NCBI RefSeq assembly: GCF_000321005.1
Contig: NZ_HE578907.1
Location: forward strand, 176,808-240,807
Source of the DNA: Anaerococcus senegalensis JC48
Lineage (GTDB): Bacteria; Bacillota; Clostridia; Tissierellales; Peptoniphilaceae
Reading direction: 5' to 3'
DNA: 64,000 nucleotides
The position numbers and the translations under genes are program-made. A model generated the notes under the pieces. That model was not told the origin of the DNA, did not search any database, and was given only the letters and a program-made list of their open reading frames with translations. Below are positions 54,297-64,000 of this stretch, piece by piece; positions within the stretch are counted from its first letter, which is position 1; each line of letters starts with the position of its first letter.

Positions 54297-55207
54297 TTTA
54301 TACACTTACCTTAAATCCATCTATTGATTATGTTTTAAGAATTGAACAATTTGATGATGGTCAAACTATAAGAAGCAAAAGTGAAGAGAAATATCCTGGC
54401 GGTAAAGGAATCATGGTTTCTAAACTTCTAAAAAATCTTGGAGCAAAATCAATAAATATTGGTTTTTTGGGTGGATTTACTGGAGAATTTATTAAAAATA
54501 AATTAGAAAAGTTAGGAATTGATGAAGAATTTACAAAAATTTCTGATGATTCAAGAATAAATGTAAAACTAAAATATGATACAGAAACAGAAATAAATGC
54601 TCAAGGCCCTCAAATAAAGGAGGAAGAAATTGAAGGTTTCTTAAATTATTTGGATGATTTAGAAGAAGATGATTTTGTTATTATTTCAGGATCAATTCCA
54701 AAATCTCTTGGAGATGATTTTTATAGGGTTATTGTAAATTTATTAGAAATGAATAATGTAAGATTTGCTCTTGATACTTCTGGCAAAAAATTATTTAAAC
54801 TTTCATCTTACAAACCATTTTTGGTAAAGCCAAATAAAGATGAGCTTAGCGAAATTTTTGAAGATAAGATAGATAGTGATGAAAAAATTGTAAAATATGC
54901 TAGAAAATTAATTGACCAAGGTGCTGAAAATGTAATCGTATCTCTTGGAAAAGATGGATCAATGTTTGTTGATAATAATATTGCATATAAGGCAAAACCG
55001 ATTGAAGGAAAATTAATTAATTCTGTAGGAAGTGGAGATAGCATGGTTGCAGGTTATATTTATGGATATATGAAGGGGCTTTCAAAAATAGATTCTTATA
55101 AACTTGCTATTGCTTGTGGAAGCGCAACAGCTTTTAGTCCTGATATTGCAGAGAAAAATTTGATTTATCAAATCTTAGAGAAAGTTGAGGTAGATGAATG
55201 GAAATAA
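54293..55207 (+). CDS. fruK: 1-phosphofructokinase
   Basis: 304 residues of the PfkB family. It begins IYTLTLNPSIDYVLRIEQF and has the signatures YPGGKGIMVSKLLKNLG and SVGSGDSMVAGYIYG with the catalytic aspartate. It phosphorylates fructose 1-phosphate from the PTS to fructose 1,6-bisphosphate. It overlaps both fruR and fruA, so the operon is translated as a coupled unit. Confidence 0.94.
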   Translation: MIYTLTLNPSIDYVLRIEQFDDGQTIRSKSEEKYPGGKGIMVSKLLKNLGAKSINIGFLGGFTGEFIKNKLEKLGIDEEFTKISDDSRINVKLKYDTETEINAQGPQIKEEEIEGFLNYLDDLEEDDFVIISGSIPKSLGDDFYRVIVNLLEMNNVRFALDTSGKKLFKLSSYKPFLVKPNKDELSEIFEDKIDSDEKIVKYARKLIDQGAENVIVSLGKDGSMFVDNNIAYKAKPIEGKLINSVGSGDSMVAGYIYGYMKGLSKIDSYKLAIACGSATAFSPDIAEKNLIYQILEKVEVDEWK

Positions 55208-57066
55208 AAGATTTATTAAAAAGAAATCTGATGATTATGGAGCTTAAATCATCAAATAAAATGGATGTTATAGATGAAATTGCTCAAAAATTTTTCGATG
55301 AAGGAATTGTTGGAAATAAAGAAGAATTTAAAGAAGGTTTAATAAAAAGAGAAAGTGAAACTTCTACAGCTTTGGGTGAAGGAATTGCAATGCCACATGC
55401 AAAAGTTGATACTGTAAAAGAGCCTGCAGTTTTATTTGCAAAAAAATCTGAAGGAGTCGATTATGAAGCTTTAGATGGAGAAGATTCCTTTGTATTTTTC
55501 TCAATTGCAGTTCCAAATGGAGAAAATAACCTTCATGTTGAAACTCTTGCAAAATTATCAAAAATGATTTTAAAAGAAGGATTTGTAGATAAATTAAAAG
55601 CTGCAAATAGCCCTGATGATGTATATGGGATAATTGATTCATATTCAGAAGAAAAAAAAGAAGTTTCAAAACCAGTAGAAGAAAATGAAAGTTCTAAATA
55701 TATTATAGGAGTAACAGCTTGTCCAAATGGAGTAGCTCATACTTACATGGCTCAAGAAGCTTTAGAAAATGCTGCAAAAAAATTAAATGCCAAAGTAAAA
55801 ATTGAAACTAACGGATCAGATGGAGTTAAAAATAGATTAACTAAAGAAGATATAAAAAATGCTGATGCAGTTATTATTGCAGCTGACAAAAAAGTAGAAA
55901 TGGCAAGATTTGACGGTAAAAAATTAATCCAAAGACCTGTTTCTGATGGAATTAGAAAAAGTGAAGAGCTAGTAAAAGATGCTATAGATGGAAAATTCTC
56001 AGTTTATCATGCAAGTGGCAGTGATAGTAAAACAGAAGAAATTTCTACAGAAAAAACTAGTTTAAAACAAGAAATTTATAAGGATTTGATGAATGGTGTA
56101 AGCCACATGCTACCTTTTGTAATTGGTGGTGGAATTTTGATGGCTATATCATTTCTGGCAGAAAGATTTTTGGGAGATAAATCTCTTGCCTTTACATTTT
56201 TAAATAAAATTGGTTCAGGAGCATTTTCTTTCTTGATTCCAATTTTAGCAGGATATATTGCATTTTCAATTGGTGATAGACCAGCTTTAATGCCAGGTAT
56301 GGTTGCAGGTTTTCTTGCTAGCGAAAGCGCAGGATTTTTGGGAGGATTAATTGGAGGTTTTCTTGCAGGATTAATAATTAATTTCCTTAAAAAATTATGT
56401 GAAAACATGCCAAAATCACTTAATAGTGTAAAATCTATGTTAATTTATCCTGTTTTCGGTTTATTAATTACAGGAGCTTTGATGTTTTTCATAATAGATC
56501 CTGTATTTACCGGAATAAATGATGGTTTAAATAATTGGTTAACAAATATGGGAGCTACAAATAAAGTTCTAGTTGGAGCCTTGTTAGGTGGAATGATGGC
56601 TGCAGATATGGGTGGTCCAATAAATAAAGCTGCTTATACTTTTGCAACTGGTGCCTTTATTGGAACAAATGATGGAGCATTCATGGCTGCTGTTATGGCA
56701 GGTGGAATGGTTCCTCCAATAGCAATTGCCCTTGCGTCAACTTTCTTTAAAGCTAAATTTACAGAAAATGAAAGAAAATCAGCAGTAAGTAATTATTTGT
56801 TAGGACTTTCATTTATTACAGAAGGAGCAATTCCTTTTGCAGCCGCAAAACCACAATTAATTATTCCAATATCTGTTGTAGGAAGTGCTATAGCAGGAGG
56901 ACTTACACAATTATTTAATGTAAGTGTACCAGCACCACACGGTGGAATATTTGTTTTACCAGCAATGTCATCAATTAACCAAGTACTTTTCTTTATTGTA
57001 TCTTTTATTGTAGGATCTATAATATCTGCGATTCTTTTAGGAATTTTTAAGAAAAAAGAAATTTAA
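55198..57066 (+). CDS. fruA: Fructose PTS transporter, fused EIIABC
   Basis: 622 residues. The IIA domain (1-150) has the phosphorylated His 67 in GIAMPHAKV. The IIB domain (~165-270) has the phosphocysteine Cys 175 in VTACPNGVAHTYMA. The IIC membrane domain from ~290 has GVSHMLPFVIGGGILMA and PAPHGGIFVLPA. It imports fructose as fructose 1-phosphate. ATG 55198 lies inside the end of fruK after GAGGTAG. HPr and EI are not in the window. A terminator ends the operon. Confidence 0.95.
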   Translation: MEIKDLLKRNLMIMELKSSNKMDVIDEIAQKFFDEGIVGNKEEFKEGLIKRESETSTALGEGIAMPHAKVDTVKEPAVLFAKKSEGVDYEALDGEDSFVFFSIAVPNGENNLHVETLAKLSKMILKEGFVDKLKAANSPDDVYGIIDSYSEEKKEVSKPVEENESSKYIIGVTACPNGVAHTYMAQEALENAAKKLNAKVKIETNGSDGVKNRLTKEDIKNADAVIIAADKKVEMARFDGKKLIQRPVSDGIRKSEELVKDAIDGKFSVYHASGSDSKTEEISTEKTSLKQEIYKDLMNGVSHMLPFVIGGGILMAISFLAERFLGDKSLAFTFLNKIGSGAFSFLIPILAGYIAFSIGDRPALMPGMVAGFLASESAGFLGGLIGGFLAGLIINFLKKLCENMPKSLNSVKSMLIYPVFGLLITGALMFFIIDPVFTGINDGLNNWLTNMGATNKVLVGALLGGMMAADMGGPINKAAYTFATGAFIGTNDGAFMAAVMAGGMVPPIAIALASTFFKAKFTENERKSAVSNYLLGLSFITEGAIPFAAAKPQLIIPISVVGSAIAGGLTQLFNVSVPAPHGGIFVLPAMSSINQVLFFIVSFIVGSIISAILLGIFKKKEI

Positions 57067-57078
57067 TTTAAAATAATT

Positions 57079-57115
57079 CACCAGTTTATGACTTTATAGG
57101 CTGGTGTTTTTTTAT
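57079..57115 (+). terminator. Terminator of the fructose operon
   Basis: CACCAG/CTGGTG stem extended by TTTAT/ATAGG-type pairs, followed by seven T. Confidence 0.88.
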
Positions 57116-57155
57116 TTGATAAAAATGGGTATAGAAATTACAAGAGAGGTTTTAT

Positions 57156-58529
57156 ATGAATGAATTAGAAAAAATTATAGAAGAACAAAAAATATTTTTT
57201 AGAACAGGAAAAACAAATACAGAAGATTTTAGGAAAAAAGCTCTAATAAAATTAAAAAATTCAATAAAAAAATATAGAGACGATATATTATATGCTCTAA
57301 AAATGGATTTAAATAAATCAACTACTGAGTCATATATTTCAGAAATTGCAAATGTATATGGAGAAATTGATTTTGCATTGAAAAATTTATCAAATTGGAT
57401 GAAAGATAAAAGTGAGATTACAAACATAGAGGCAGCTCCCGCAAAATCATTTACTAGATATGAACCTTTGGGTCTTACATTAGTAATTTCTCCTTGGAAT
57501 TATCCATTTTTACTTGCTATAGATCCGATTGTAAATGCTATTTCTAGCGGTAATACTATTATTTTAAAAACTTCAAGGAAGGCTTTTTATACATCAAAGA
57601 TTATAAAAAAATTATTAGATGAGAGTTTTGATAGATCTTTTATTTATTGTGTTGATAATGAAAAAATTAGCCATGATGAACTTTTATCTTATAAGTATGA
57701 CCATATATTTTTTACAGGATCTTCAAAAGTTGGAAGAATTATCAAGGAAAAAGCAAGCAAAAATTTAAGTAAGGTTACCTTAGAGCTTGGTGGAAAATCT
57801 CCTTGTATAGTTGATGAGAGTGCAAATTTAAAATTTGCTGCAAAAAGAATCATTTGGGGAAAACTTTTAAATAGTGGCCAAACTTGTGTTGCTCCAGATT
57901 ATCTTTTAGTACACAAAGATGTAAAAGATAAACTTTTAAGGCTTATGAAGCAAGCTATTTTTGAATTTTTTGGAGATAGAGCCATTGAAAATCCAGATTA
58001 TCCTAGAATAATTGATAGAAAAGCTTTGGATAGGTTGGTTTCTTTGATGGAAGGTCAAGATATTTATACTGGTGGACTATATAATTCAAAAACTTTAAAA
58101 ATTGAACCTACTATTATTAATAATGTAGATTTTTCAAATAAAATTATGAAAGATGAAATTTTTGGTCCAATTCTTCCTGTAATTGAATATGAGGATATTT
58201 GTAAATTAATAGAAAAAATAAAATTTATGGATAAGCCTCTTGCTATGTATGTTTTTAGTGAAGATCAAAATCATATTGATAGGTTAACATACGATTTATC
58301 ATCTGGTGGAGTTTGTATAAATGATACTATCATGCATCTTTCAAATCCAAATATAGAATTTGGTGGAGTAGGAGAAAGTGGTACTGGAGGATATCACGGA
58401 AAATATGGGTTTATGAATTTTTCAAATAGAAAATCTATAATGATTAGGTCTAATAATATTGATATAAATTTAAAATATCCACCTTACTCAAAAGGTCAAG
58501 AAAAAGTTATAAAGAAAATATTTAATTAA
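57156..58529 (+). CDS. NAD(P)-dependent aldehyde dehydrogenase
   Basis: 457 residues, class 3-like ALDH (shorter, without the N-terminal extension). Features include PLGLTLVISPWNYPFLLAID, FFTGSSKVGRII, the catalytic glutamate in LELGGKSPCIVD and the catalytic cysteine in NSGQTCVAPDYLL. It oxidises aldehydes to acids; a long-chain or general aldehyde substrate is typical. ATG 57156 follows AGAGAGG. Monocistronic between two terminators. Confidence 0.92.
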   Translation: MNELEKIIEEQKIFFRTGKTNTEDFRKKALIKLKNSIKKYRDDILYALKMDLNKSTTESYISEIANVYGEIDFALKNLSNWMKDKSEITNIEAAPAKSFTRYEPLGLTLVISPWNYPFLLAIDPIVNAISSGNTIILKTSRKAFYTSKIIKKLLDESFDRSFIYCVDNEKISHDELLSYKYDHIFFTGSSKVGRIIKEKASKNLSKVTLELGGKSPCIVDESANLKFAAKRIIWGKLLNSGQTCVAPDYLLVHKDVKDKLLRLMKQAIFEFFGDRAIENPDYPRIIDRKALDRLVSLMEGQDIYTGGLYNSKTLKIEPTIINNVDFSNKIMKDEIFGPILPVIEYEDICKLIEKIKFMDKPLAMYVFSEDQNHIDRLTYDLSSGGVCINDTIMHLSNPNIEFGGVGESGTGGYHGKYGFMNFSNRKSIMIRSNNIDINLKYPPYSKGQEKVIKKIFN

Positions 58530-58556
58530 GTCCTAAATTTTTAGGACTTTTTTCTT
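58528..58556 (+). terminator. Terminator after aldehyde dehydrogenase
   Basis: AAGTCCTAA/TTAGGACTT stem followed by six T. Confidence 0.9.
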
Positions 58557-58624
58557 TTTATTTTAATTTATTGAAGAAAAAAATTATAAAAGTATAATAT
58601 TTCCTATAATCAAGGGGTGGTTTA

Positions 58625-60286
58625 ATGGTTTTTATATCTGATGATAAAAAAAATGAAATTTTAGAAAATTCAGATATTGTAGCAATTATTGGTGATTATG
58701 TAGATTTAAAAAAATCTGGAAATTCCTATAAGGGTTTGTGTCCTTTTCATAATGAGAAGACACCATCTTTTACTGTTGACGACAAGAAACAATTATTTCA
58801 TTGCTTTGGCTGTGGCGAAGGCGGAGATGTTGTTTCTTTTATTATGCATAAAGAAGGTCTTTCTTATATTGATTCTATGAAATATTTGGCTAATAAGGCT
58901 GGTATTAAATTAGATGATACAAAATCTAGTAAGGAAAATAAAAGATTAAATAGACTTTACGATATCAATAGAGATATTATGATGTATTTTTATAAAAATT
59001 TACTAACTGATAAAGCTGGACAAACATATTTGAAAAATAGAGGCTTTAGATCAAATATTGTAAATACTTTTATGTTAGGTTTTGCCAAAAATTCATGGGA
59101 TGATTTAATATCTTATGTTAAGGAGAAAGATTATATTTTAGATGATATTGAAAATTTAGGTTTGATTAAAAAATCTCAAAATGGAAAATATTATGATAAG
59201 TATAGAAATAGGCTGATTTTTCCAATAATAAATCATTATGGAAAAGTAATTGGATTTGGTGGCAGAAGTATTGATTCTACAATGCCAAAATATTTGAATT
59301 CTCCAGAAAGCGAAGTTTTTAAAAAAAGATATAACCTTTATGGTTTAAATATTTTTAAAAAGCAATCTAATAAGGATATTATTTTGGTTGAAGGATACAT
59401 GGATGTAATTGGTTTAAATAATCAAGGAATTGATCAAGCTGTAGCAAGCCTTGGGACTTCTCTTACAAATGATCAGGCAAAACTTTTAAAAAGATATGCA
59501 AAAAATGTTTATATTTGCTATGACGAGGATAATGCCGGAATAAAAGCTACAGATAGGGCCATTGAAATACTCTTAGATGAGGGAATAAAACCAAATATTA
59601 TAAGCCTTGAAAAAGGACTTGATCCTGATGATTTTGTAAAAAAATATGGTAGAGATGCCTTTATAAAAAAAATGGATGAGGCTAGTGATGTTTATAATTA
59701 CAAGTATAATAAAATTCTTGATATATATGCATCAAGTAAAGATAATGAAAAATTTGAAAAATTAAATTTATTTATAGAATTTCTAGCATCGATAAAGTCA
59801 GATTTAACAAGAGAAATTTTTGTTAATAATGTTAGTAAACTTTTTGACATAGATAAGTCTACTTTAAAAGAATCTGTATTAAAGTATAATGATTACTACA
59901 AAAAGACTAATAATAAGAAGATTTCCAATGAAAATTCTTATACAAAGAATAAGCTTAGTCAAAACACGATTGTAGAGAGAAAAAAATACTCTGTATCTAT
60001 AAATGAGTTAGAAACTTTAAGATTATATTTAAATCAAAGAGATGATTATAAAGAATTTGAGGATTTTTTCGATCAGGTTTTAGTTGATGAAAATATATTG
60101 AAAATTAAAGCTTATATAGAAAAAAATGGTATGGAAAAAATTAGTGAAAATTTTTCAGATCAAGACCAATTTATAATTGACTACATTAAAGATAAGTCTA
60201 ATAAAATTGTAGCCAATGAATTAAAAGAAAAGATAAATTTAGAAAATAGAAGAAAATTATTGAAAAAATTACGAAATAGAGACTAA
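58625..60286 (+). CDS. dnaG: DNA primase DnaG
   Basis: 553 residues. Zinc-binding domain: [11 protein letters not shown] and [11 protein letters not shown] (Cys-His-Cys-Cys). The TOPRIM core has [11 protein letters not shown] and [13 protein letters not shown]-terminal helicase-interaction region follows, somewhat short and Lys/Asn-rich. It lays RNA primers at the replication fork with DnaB. ATG 58625 follows AAGGGGTGG. It heads the dnaG-rpoD-trmK-nif3 cluster, a common Firmicute arrangement. Confidence 0.95.
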   Translation: MVFISDDKKNEILENSDIVAIIGDYVDLKKSGNSYKGLCPFHNEKTPSFTVDDKKQLFHCFGCGEGGDVVSFIMHKEGLSYIDSMKYLANKAGIKLDDTKSSKENKRLNRLYDINRDIMMYFYKNLLTDKAGQTYLKNRGFRSNIVNTFMLGFAKNSWDDLISYVKEKDYILDDIENLGLIKKSQNGKYYDKYRNRLIFPIINHYGKVIGFGGRSIDSTMPKYLNSPESEVFKKRYNLYGLNIFKKQSNKDIILVEGYMDVIGLNNQGIDQAVASLGTSLTNDQAKLLKRYAKNVYICYDEDNAGIKATDRAIEILLDEGIKPNIISLEKGLDPDDFVKKYGRDAFIKKMDEASDVYNYKYNKILDIYASSKDNEKFEKLNLFIEFLASIKSDLTREIFVNNVSKLFDIDKSTLKESVLKYNDYYKKTNNKKISNENSYTKNKLSQNTIVERKKYSVSINELETLRLYLNQRDDYKEFEDFFDQVLVDENILKIKAYIEKNGMEKISENFSDQDQFIIDYIKDKSNKIVANELKEKINLENRRKLLKKLRNRD

Positions 60287-60311
60287 TCACTTCAAAGTGG
60301 AGGGGAGACTT

Positions 60312-62147
60312 ATGACTAGTGATAATGAGAAAATGCTAGAGGATGATCTTCTAAAAGAAATAATAGATGAATTTAAATCTATTAGTGAATCTCAAGATGG
60401 AATTGTAACTTATAAACAAGTTTACACTTTTGAGACATTTAAAGAGATGGAAGATGAAAGCAAAAAATATGTTATAGGCCAAATTATATCTAATGGAATA
60501 GAAATAGTTGAAGAAGAAAGAATTGTCTTAGAGGAAGAAGATGATGAAATAATCGATGATATAGACGATGAAGATGAAGATTTTTCTGATGAAAAACTTG
60601 AAGATCATATGAAAAAAGCATCAAGCAAGAGAAAAATTGAAAGAAAAATCATTCAAGAAGAAACTATCACTGGTATAAAAGTGGACGACCCTGTAAAAAT
60701 GTATCTAAAAGAAATTGGTAAAGTGAAGCTTTTAGATGCACACGAGGAAATATTTTTAGCTAAGAAGATGGAGCTTGGAGATATTGCTCTAAGAAGTAAA
60801 AATGGAAGAAAATTAACCAAGCAAAATAAAATGAAACTTGCTTTGGATATTTTTTATGGGGATATTTCTATAACAATTCTTAGTGCAAATCAACAAATTC
60901 TTGAAAATAAAAAGATAGATCAAGAGATACAAACAAATCTAAATTCTTTAATTGAAATAGGAAATCAGTTTGAAAATATGTTAAATCAAGAATTAACTGA
61001 TGAACAATTAGAAGCAATTAAGTCAAAAATACTTATTTGTAATATTGCTCAAAAATCTATATCTGACAAAGAATTGAGTGAAAAAGAAGCAAATATTTTA
61101 TGTGACTTATTTGATAATTTTGGAAAACTTGTTTCGGCTGAAGAATCAGATGATATTGTTTCATTAATTTATTTAGCATTTTCTGATCTTTATAAAAAAG
61201 GTGCTGAAGGTGATATATTTAAAACAAATGATAGACTTTTGATTAATGACTTAATGAATTTTGCAAACAAAGCAAAACAAGTATCAGAATATAGAGCCCT
61301 TTCCGAATCAAGTGTAAAAGATTTGGAAAGATTTGTAAAAACTAAAAACTTGTGCACAAAAATATTTAAAGATCAAGGTTTTGATGCAGAAGATGTTAAA
61401 AGATTAAACAGAGCAATATTTGATGCAAATAGAGCAAAACAAAAACTTGCCGAAACAAACCTAAGACTTGTAGTTTCAATTGCTAAAAAATATGTAGGTC
61501 GTGGAATGAGCTTTTTGGATTTAATTCAAGAAGGAAATATGGGACTTATGAAAGCAGTTGATAAATATGATTATAATAGAGGATTTAAATTTTCAACTTA
61601 TGCAACTTGGTGGATTAGACAAGCTATAACTCGTGCAATAGCAGATCAAGCAAGAACAATAAGAATTCCAGTTCACATGGTTGAAACTATAAATAAATTA
61701 GTTAGAATTCAAAGGCAATTAGTTCAAGATTTAGGTCGTGATCCATCAAATGAAGAAATTGCTGAACAAATGGGAATTGAAGTTGAAAAAGTTCAAGAAA
61801 TTAGAAAAATTGCCCAAGAACCGGTAAGTTTGGAAACACCGATTGGTGAAGAAGAAGATAGTCACTTGGGAGATTTCATTGAAGATGATACAGCTATTAA
61901 TCCTGATGATGCAGCAAATTATTCAATGCTTAGAGACCAATTAAATGATGTTTTATCTTGCCTTGGTGCAAGAGAAAAAAGAGTTTTACAATTAAGGTTT
62001 GGTTTGATTGATGGAACTCCAAGAACTCTTGAAGAAGTTGGAAAAGAATTTGATGTAACACGTGAAAGAATTAGACAAATAGAAGCAAAGGCATTAAGAA
62101 AATTAAAATCGCCTAATAAGAGTGAATTATTGAAAGACTTTTTATAA
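60312..62147 (+). CDS. rpoD: Principal RNA polymerase sigma factor RpoD (SigA)
   Basis: 611 residues, unusually long for a Firmicute SigA owing to an acidic N-terminal region ([18 protein letters not shown]) and a ~250-residue insert between regions 1.2 and 2. Regions 2-4 are standard: [37 protein letters not shown] and the region 4 helix-turn-helix ending [23 protein letters not shown] 60312 follows GGAGGGG; a GTG at 60297 would overlap that site. It recognises the TTGACA/TATAAT promoters seen in this window. Confidence 0.95.
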   Translation: MTSDNEKMLEDDLLKEIIDEFKSISESQDGIVTYKQVYTFETFKEMEDESKKYVIGQIISNGIEIVEEERIVLEEEDDEIIDDIDDEDEDFSDEKLEDHMKKASSKRKIERKIIQEETITGIKVDDPVKMYLKEIGKVKLLDAHEEIFLAKKMELGDIALRSKNGRKLTKQNKMKLALDIFYGDISITILSANQQILENKKIDQEIQTNLNSLIEIGNQFENMLNQELTDEQLEAIKSKILICNIAQKSISDKELSEKEANILCDLFDNFGKLVSAEESDDIVSLIYLAFSDLYKKGAEGDIFKTNDRLLINDLMNFANKAKQVSEYRALSESSVKDLERFVKTKNLCTKIFKDQGFDAEDVKRLNRAIFDANRAKQKLAETNLRLVVSIAKKYVGRGMSFLDLIQEGNMGLMKAVDKYDYNRGFKFSTYATWWIRQAITRAIADQARTIRIPVHMVETINKLVRIQRQLVQDLGRDPSNEEIAEQMGIEVEKVQEIRKIAQEPVSLETPIGEEEDSHLGDFIEDDTAINPDDAANYSMLRDQLNDVLSCLGAREKRVLQLRFGLIDGTPRTLEEVGKEFDVTRERIRQIEAKALRKLKSPNKSELLKDFL

Positions 62148-62148
62148 A

Positions 62149-62844
62149 ATGAAAATTACTAAAAGATTAGAAAATATAGCGAATCTAGTCGAAAGAGGTA
62201 AAAGCGTAATGGATATTGGGACTGATCATGGATTAGTCCCTTTATATTTAGCAAAAAATAAAATATCCAAAGATATAATTGCTACAGATATTTCAGCTAA
62301 AAGCCTTAAAAAACTAGAAGATAAGCTTGATAAAAATTTAGAAAATATTATAAAAACCGAAGTTTGTGATGGACTAGATGGCATTGATATAAAAGAAAAT
62401 CAAATAGCTATAATTGCTGGAATGGGAGCTATTACAATAATTGATATATTATCAAAAGATATTGATAAAGTGAGAAAACTCGAATATGTAATTTGTGAAG
62501 GAAATATTGGAAATGAAAAACTAAGAAAGTTTTTAAATGAAAATAATTTCATTATTGATAGAGATTTTCTGATTAAAGATGGAAGAAAACACTATGATAT
62601 AATTCGTTTTAAAAATGGATCAGATAGAAAATTAAGTCTAGGAGAGATTTACTTTGGAAAATTTATTTATAGTAAAAATAATCCTTTATTAATGAAAAGA
62701 ATTGAACAAATTTATAATAAAAATTTAAAATTTAAAGAGAATATAGAAAAATATTCAAAGGACAAGGAAGGTCTTGGTTTAATAAATGAAAGACTTGAAG
62801 CAATAAGAGAGGTTAAAAATTATGAAAATAAAAGAAGTAATTAA
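62149..62844 (+). CDS. trmK: tRNA (adenine22-N1)-methyltransferase TrmK
   Basis: 231 residues. The SAM-binding motif VMDIGTDHGLVPLYLA, CDGLDGI and the motif IIAGMGAITIIDIL are characteristic of TrmK, which methylates A22 of Ser/Leu/Tyr tRNAs. A C-terminal coiled coil follows. It begins one base after the rpoD stop and overlaps the next gene by 23 bases, confirming operon structure. Confidence 0.92.
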   Translation: MKITKRLENIANLVERGKSVMDIGTDHGLVPLYLAKNKISKDIIATDISAKSLKKLEDKLDKNLENIIKTEVCDGLDGIDIKENQIAIIAGMGAITIIDILSKDIDKVRKLEYVICEGNIGNEKLRKFLNENNFIIDRDFLIKDGRKHYDIIRFKNGSDRKLSLGEIYFGKFIYSKNNPLLMKRIEQIYNKNLKFKENIEKYSKDKEGLGLINERLEAIREVKNYENKRSN

Positions 62845-63589
62845 ATTTCTAGATGAAAAATTTCCTTTAGATTTACAAGAAGATTGGGATAATTCAGGTT
62901 TACAAATAGGAAATGTTGAAAATGAATTGAAAAATATAATGATTTCACTGGATTTAACTGATGAATCCATAGATAGTGCGATAGAAAGTTCTTGTAATTT
63001 AATCATAAACCACCATCCTCTTATATTTTCTCCAATAAAATCAATAGACTTATCTAGTGATTATAATAAAAAAATAGAAAAACTTATAAAAAATGATATA
63101 AGTGTATTTGCCATGCACACAAATTTAGATACGGCAAAAGGTGGGGTAAATGATAATTTTGCAAAAGTTTTAGAACTTAATAAGGTTGAATTTTTGGATA
63201 CAGAAAATGAACACCCAATGGCAAGGTTAGGTTTTACTAAAGAACAAAGTTCACAAGAATTTGCAGAATTTGTAAAAGAAAAATTAGCTTGTAAAGGCCT
63301 TATTGTATATGGTGATAAGAAAAAAATTATAAAAAAAGTTGCTCTTTGTGGAGGAGCAGGAAGTGATTTTATAGGTGATGCGATTAAAAAAAATTGTGAT
63401 GCAATTGTAACTAGTGATGTAAAATATCATGAGGCAATAGATAACTCTAAAGATATAGTTATTATTGATCCAGGTCATTTTGCAAGTGAAAATCATATAA
63501 TATATATGTTAGAAAATTTACTAAAAGATAAATTTTTAATAGAAATTTACACAAATTCACCAGAGGATTCACATAGGTTTTTTAAATAA
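62822..63589 (+). CDS. Nif3-like dinuclear metal center protein
   Basis: 255 residues, Nif3/YqfO family. Metal ligands appear in INHHPLIFSP, FAMHTNLDTAKGG and the late VIIDPGHFASE. It starts KEVIKFLDEKFPLDLQEDWDNSGLQ as usual and lacks the large central insert of longer YqfO proteins. It likely has a GTP cyclohydrolase I-like fold; its precise function is unsettled. It is placed after trmK in the standard order. Confidence 0.92.
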   Translation: MKIKEVIKFLDEKFPLDLQEDWDNSGLQIGNVENELKNIMISLDLTDESIDSAIESSCNLIINHHPLIFSPIKSIDLSSDYNKKIEKLIKNDISVFAMHTNLDTAKGGVNDNFAKVLELNKVEFLDTENEHPMARLGFTKEQSSQEFAEFVKEKLACKGLIVYGDKKKIIKKVALCGGAGSDFIGDAIKKNCDAIVTSDVKYHEAIDNSKDIVIIDPGHFASENHIIYMLENLLKDKFLIEIYTNSPEDSHRFFK

Positions 63590-63625
63590 TCTTTACAAAA
63601 ATAAAATAAGTGATAAAATATCTAA

Positions 63626-63960
63626 TGGAGTAAATTGAATAATCGCGTCAAATGACGAGGAAAGTCCGTGCACCACAGAGTAAGGATGCTAGATAACGTC
63701 TAGTAAGGGTGACCTTCAGGCAAGTGCAAAAGAAAGTATACCGCCAAATTTTTTTGGTAAGGGTGGAACGGTGAGGTAAGAGCTCACCAGATAATTAGTG
63801 ATAATTATGCTGTGTAAACCCCATCCGGTGCAAGAACAAAAGGGACATTAGGATTTCTGCTCGAAACGGTCCAGTATGGTAGTTCGCTTGAGCTAGTTGG
63901 TGACAATTAGTCTAGATAGATGATTATTTTTAACAGAACACGGCTTATAGATTTACTCTT
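63626..63960 (+). ncRNA. rnpB: RNase P RNA
   Basis: The universal P4 sequence GAGGAAAGTCC is at 63657 and the conserved 3' part ACAGAACACGGCTTATAG at 63933. The ends pair as GAGTAAAT (63628-63635) with ATTTACTC (63951-63958), giving about 330 nt. A helix with GGTGAGGTAAGAGCTCACC is typical of the ancestral A-type structure rather than the Bacillus B-type. It is the catalytic RNA that matures tRNA 5' ends. Confidence 0.93.
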
Positions 63961-63978
63961 AATTTTTAAATTAACTAC

Positions 63979-64000
63979 TCTTAATATAATTAAGGGTAGT
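63979..64000 (+). terminator. Hairpin after rnpB, running to the window edge
   Basis: ACTACTCTTAAT pairs with ATTAAGGGTAGT. The T-run, if any, lies beyond the window. Confidence 0.5.

Overview
The window looks like chromosomal DNA of a very AT-rich, Gram-positive anaerobic Firmicute. The gene content fits the Peptoniphilaceae/Tissierellia group (Anaerococcus or Peptoniphilus type): an iron-sulfur L-serine dehydratase, a formate/nitrite channel, L-lactate dehydrogenase, a fructose PTS, a dnaG-rpoD-trmK-nif3 cluster and an RNase P RNA gene. This placement is an inference from gene content; no 16S rRNA is present.

Layout. (1) 1-3939 is backbone: the tail of a sortase-anchored surface protein, a DinG-type helicase with an N-terminal nuclease domain, and the 23S rRNA methyltransferase gene rlmCD. 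(2) 3940-34021 is a roughly 30 kb accessory region inserted directly behind rlmCD. It holds a type IV AbiE toxin-antitoxin pair, a type I Thoeris defence operon (thsA/thsB) with its own Xre regulator, and an integrative mobilizable element (relaxase, MobC, candidate oriT, TetR plus paired ABC half-transporters, large serine recombinase). It also holds an unrecognised two-gene operon encoding a glycine-zipper membrane protein, a stretch of decaying TetR/MFS/ABC genes, a second serine recombinase killed by two stop codons, a copYB copper-resistance cluster and a phage VRR-NUC/SNF2 relic. Two sequences inside this region, at 22.3 kb and 34.0 kb, share an identical 30-mer, and each continues into a reading frame resembling the last codons of rlmCD. 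This suggests stacked insertions at the 3' end of rlmCD. (3) 34066-64000 is mostly backbone: K+ channel, two beta-lactamase-fold paralogs (one frameshifted), serine dehydratase, glyoxalase II-like hydrolase, cation/proton antiporter, FNT channel, Nudix, LDH, ECF S component, tRNA-Lys, QueT, Asp23, CsoR-CopA copper export, the fructose operon, aldehyde dehydrogenase, primase, sigma factor, trmK, nif3 and rnpB.

Regulation is unusually readable. A fluoride riboswitch with a clear intrinsic terminator precedes the antiporter gene. A class I preQ1 riboswitch overlaps the queT ribosome binding site. The window also shows CopY boxes, a CsoR operator, a TetR operator overlapping a consensus promoter, an inverted repeat in front of abiEi, and a fructose-operon promoter so close to its ATG that the mRNA should be leaderless. 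The copA gene is fused in frame to a CopZ-like copper chaperone domain across an A_AAA_AAG slippery heptamer. A -1 shift there stops translation immediately before an internal ribosome binding site and ATG for the chaperone.

The most original candidates are the two-gene operon at 19306-21871, the copA/copZ recoding junction, the Xre-controlled Thoeris operon with an unknown neighbour gene, and the stacked rlmCD 3'-end insertions.
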